Origin: an uncultured Alistipes sp.
Lineage (GTDB): Bacteria; Bacteroidota; Bacteroidia; Bacteroidales; Rikenellaceae
Direction of reading: 5' to 3'
Assembly: GCA_958449275.1 (NCBI GenBank)
Contig: CAUDHE010000108.1
Span: forward strand, 1 to 7,092
Length of the DNA: 7,092 nt
Part shown: one piece after another, positions 5,227 to 7,092 of the stretch
Layout of the letters: each line of letters begins with the position of its first letter
How positions within the stretch are numbered: the stretch's first letter is position 1
Position numbers and translations under genes: made by a program
The notes under the pieces: model-generated
Databases searched by the model: none
What the model was told of the DNA's origin: nothing
Seen by the model: the letters and a program-made list of their open reading frames with translations, nothing else

Positions 5227-6615
5227 ATGACACTGATTAAATCAATTTCAGGCATTCGCGGCACCATCGGCGGCACGAAGGGCGACAATCTTACGCCCAT
5301 CGATATCGTGAAATTCACGACGGCCTACGCGCGCTTCATGAGCGAGAAGCACAACGGCAAAAGGCTTACCATAGTCGTCGGTCGCGATGCGCGTATTTCG
5401 GGTCACATGGTGAATGACATAATAGAAGGCACTCTCACGGGATGCGGCGTCGACGTGATAAATGTCGGACTGTGCACCACTCCCGGTACGGAAATGGCCG
5501 TAATAACTCATGGAGCCGACGGTGGAATAATCATCACCGCCTCGCATAATCCCAAACAGTGGAATGCCCTCAAGTTGCTGAACGAGCGGGGCGAGTTTCT
5601 GAACGACGCTGAGGGTAAGAGGGTTCTCGCTCTGGCCGAAGACGACGATTTCGTATTCCCCGAGGTGGATGCTATAGGTCGCGTGGTGTCGTGCGAGGAT
5701 TTCAATGCGCGTCATATCGAACAGGTGCTGGCCATGCCCCTCGTTGACCGCGAGGCGGTGCGCGCCCGCAAATTCAAGGTGGTGGTGGATGCCGTGAATT
5801 CGGTCGGCGGTGTGGTGATTCCGCAACTGCTGCGCGAGTTGGGTTGCGACGTGGTGGAGCTGAACTGCGAGCCGAACGGACAGTTTGCCCATAATCCCGA
5901 GCCGCTGCCCGAAAATCTGACCGAGATATCGGAGGTCATAGTGCGCGAAAAGGCCGATTTGGGAGTCGTGGTCGATCCCGATGTCGATCGTTTGGCGTTG
6001 GTGTGCGAGACCGGAGACATGTTCGGCGAGGAGTATACGCTCGTGGCCGTGGCCGATTACGTGTTGTCGCATACGGCAGGCAATACGGTTTCGAATCTCA
6101 GTTCGTCGAGAGCGTTGCGTGACGTGACGGAGGCGCACGGCGGTAAGTACGAGGCCTCGGCCGTCGGCGAGGTGAACGTAGTGGCCAAGATGAAGGAGAC
6201 GGGAGCCGTCATCGGCGGCGAGGGAAACGGCGGAGTCATCTACCCCGCACTGCATTACGGTCGCGACGCTTTGGTCGGCGTGGCGCTCTTCCTGAGCTTC
6301 CTCGTGAAGAAGGGTATGACCATGACCGAATTGCGGCGCACCTATCCCGCGTATTTCGCTTCGAAGAACAAGATAGAGCTTACGCCTGCCATCGATGTGG
6401 ATAAAGTACTGCTTGAGATGAAGGATCGTTATCGCGATGAAAAAGTGAACGATATAGATGGTGTGAAGATCGATTTTCCCGAGAACTGGGTACATCTGCG
6501 CAAGTCGAATACCGAGCCTATAATCCGCATTTATACCGAGGCGAAGTCGCCCGAGGAGGCCGACGCATTGGCGAAGAAAATCATCGGCGAGGTGAAAGAG
6601 ATATGTAATTTGTAA
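5227..6615 (+). CDS. glmM: Phosphoglucosamine mutase (alpha-D-phosphohexomutase family)
   Basis: A 462-residue cytoplasmic enzyme that turns glucosamine-6-phosphate into glucosamine-1-phosphate, the step before UDP-GlcNAc for peptidoglycan and lipopolysaccharide. All four family signatures are present: the phosphoserine loop TASHNP (104-109, catalytic S106), the Mg-binding loop DPDVDR (250-255, D250, D252, D254), the sugar-binding loop GEGNGG (331-336) and the phosphate-binding loop RKSNTEPIIRIYTEA (425-439). The last two differ from classical bacterial GlmM, which has GExSGH and RxSGTEP; GEGNGG is typical of archaeal-type and, from memory, Bacteroidetes phosphohexomutases, where the protein is annotated glmM. 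A phosphomannomutase or phosphoglucomutase activity is therefore possible. The N-terminus MTLIKSISGIRGTIGG fits Bacteroidales homologues and supports the start at 5227. The gene faces away from the phosphorylase and is followed after 80 bases by the M20 peptidase. No frameshift or truncation is seen. Confidence 0.92.
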   Translation: MTLIKSISGIRGTIGGTKGDNLTPIDIVKFTTAYARFMSEKHNGKRLTIVVGRDARISGHMVNDIIEGTLTGCGVDVINVGLCTTPGTEMAVITHGADGGIIITASHNPKQWNALKLLNERGEFLNDAEGKRVLALAEDDDFVFPEVDAIGRVVSCEDFNARHIEQVLAMPLVDREAVRARKFKVVVDAVNSVGGVVIPQLLRELGCDVVELNCEPNGQFAHNPEPLPENLTEISEVIVREKADLGVVVDPDVDRLALVCETGDMFGEEYTLVAVADYVLSHTAGNTVSNLSSSRALRDVTEAHGGKYEASAVGEVNVVAKMKETGAVIGGEGNGGVIYPALHYGRDALVGVALFLSFLVKKGMTMTELRRTYPAYFASKNKIELTPAIDVDKVLLEMKDRYRDEKVNDIDGVKIDFPENWVHLRKSNTEPIIRIYTEAKSPEEADALAKKIIGEVKEICNL

Positions 6616-6644
6616 TTCGGTCCGCCGCGTGGTGCGTCGGCGAA
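6616..6644. repeat. Imperfect inverted repeat directly after glmM
   Basis: The segment starts with TTCGG right after the glmM stop and ends with GTCGGCGAA. CGCCG (6623-6627) can pair with CGGCG (6638-6642), or alternatively TTCG (6616-6619) with CGAA (6641-6644). Its right end, TGCGTCGGCGAAC (6633-6645), differs by one base from the right end of the hairpin at 2219-2241 (TGCGTCGCCGAAC, 2229-2241), and both elements begin with TTCGG. They may be diverged copies of one intergenic element, or may simply share terminator-like stem sequence. Confidence 0.3.
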
Positions 6645-6648
6645 CTGC

Positions 6649-6669
6649 CGACATGGCACTGCCATGTCG
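6649..6669. promoter_or_regulatory. Perfect 9-bp dyad between glmM and the M20 peptidase gene
   Basis: CGACATGGC (6649-6657) and GCCATGTCG (6661-6669) are perfect inverted repeats around a 3-base centre (ACT). It lies 33 bases after the glmM stop and 26 bases before the peptidase ATG. As RNA it forms a stable hairpin, but what follows (AGATATAAGATTTAATATTA) lacks a T-run, so it is not a standard Rho-independent terminator on the plus strand. It could be a terminator of a kind less dependent on a U-tract, an mRNA-stabilising hairpin, or an operator for a dimeric regulator. No TAnnTTTG promoter is seen between it and the ATG. Confidence 0.45.
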
Positions 6670-6695
6670 AGATATAAGATTTAATATTATACGTT

Positions 6696-7092
6696 ATGAA
6701 AAAAGCACATGATTATATAGGTGTAAACCGAGAGCGTTTCATCGACGAATTGTTCGAATTGTTGCGCATTCCTTCAATCAGCGCGCAGTCGGAGCATAAG
6801 CCCGACATGCAGTGTTGCGCCGAGTGGCTCGCGGCCGCGCTCGTGAAGGCGGGCGCCGACCATGCCGAGGTGATGCCAACCGAGGGCAATCCCGTGGTAT
6901 TCGCCGAAAAGACGGTCGATCCTGCGGCCAAAACGGTGCTCGTGTACGGTCATTACGACGTTATGCCCGTCGATCCTCGCGAGGAGTGGCGGACGGAGCC
7001 GTTCGAGCCGACGATAAAGGACGGCCGCATTTGGGGGCGCGGTGCCGACGACGACAAGGGGCAGCTCTACATGCACGCCAAGGCGTTCGAGG
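6696..7092 (+). CDS. M20-family metallopeptidase / dipeptidase (partial, C-terminus beyond the right edge)
   Basis: The first 132 residues of a co-catalytic zinc peptidase of the M20 family (the family of PepV, carboxypeptidase G2, carnosinase-like dipeptidases and DapE); full family members run about 450 residues. The metal-binding motif H86-x-D88 is in VLVYGHYDVMPVDP (81-94), and the bridging-Asp motif in IWGRGADDDKGQ (112-123), where D119 aligns with the metal-bridging aspartate. RIPSIS (24-29) near the N-terminus is also typical. The WRTEPFEPTIKDGRIWGRG stretch fits the dipeptidase or carnosinase-like branch better than DapE. The catalytic Glu pair and dimerisation domain lie outside the window. 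No signal peptide is seen, so it is probably cytoplasmic and cleaves short peptides. The ATG at 6696 follows an AT-rich leader without Shine-Dalgarno sequence. It may be co-transcribed with glmM, but the dyad in the 80-base gap makes that uncertain. Confidence 0.88.
   Translation, partial: MKKAHDYIGVNRERFIDELFELLRIPSISAQSEHKPDMQCCAEWLAAALVKAGADHAEVMPTEGNPVVFAEKTVDPAAKTVLVYGHYDVMPVDPREEWRTEPFEPTIKDGRIWGRGADDDKGQLYMHAKAFE

Noticed and set aside
5248..6654. A 468-codon open frame on the minus strand running the whole length of glmM
   Set aside because: It mirrors glmM codon for codon, shows no recognisable domain and is rich in His, Arg and Gln as expected of antisense translation of a GC-rich biased gene. 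glmM has all its catalytic motifs on the plus strand.
6670..6695. Promoter for the M20 peptidase immediately before its start
   Set aside because: The stretch is AT-rich, but has no TAnnTTTG match and no suitably spaced -33 element.

Overview
The window looks like a stretch of chromosome from a Bacteroidales bacterium, most likely a relative of Alistipes (Rikenellaceae). The reasons are family-level likeness of every protein to Bacteroidetes versions (notably the GlmM, DnaN-exonuclease pair and LysM/PBP1 protein), starts preceded by A/T-rich stretches rather than Shine-Dalgarno sequences, and a moderately GC-rich coding sequence with very AT-rich intergenic DNA. The genus is an inference from memory of families; no search was run. 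All seven genes are of housekeeping type. I see no tRNA, rRNA, insertion sequence, CRISPR array, phage gene or sign of recent transfer.

Layout: five genes on the minus strand read leftwards from about 5108 to the left edge: a uridine-phosphorylase-type nucleoside phosphorylase (4224-5108), the sliding clamp dnaN (3061-4185), a DnaQ-like DEDDh 3'-5' exonuclease with an ExoX-like C-terminal domain (2283-3050), a secreted protein with three LysM domains and a type 1 periplasmic-binding fold (345-2204), and the redox repressor rex (1-343, C-terminal part cut off by the window). Gaps are 38, 10, 78 and 1 bases, so they may form one operon. The 78-base gap holds a perfect 9-bp hairpin just ahead of the LysM gene. 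A 118-base AT-rich divergent promoter region (5109-5226) separates this set from the plus-strand genes glmM (5227-6615) and an M20-family dipeptidase (6696-7092, cut off by the right edge). The gap between these two holds a perfect 9-bp dyad.

Functions: clamp and exonuclease serve DNA replication and repair; the phosphorylase salvages nucleosides; GlmM makes glucosamine-1-phosphate for UDP-GlcNAc and the cell wall; the LysM/PBP1 protein probably acts at the peptidoglycan; Rex senses NADH/NAD+; the M20 enzyme probably cleaves small peptides. There is no clear new multi-gene system. The points most worth following are the LysM/PBP1 architecture without any transporter genes beside it, the 1-base junction between that gene and rex, the two intergenic dyads, and possible Rex half-sites ahead of dnaN.
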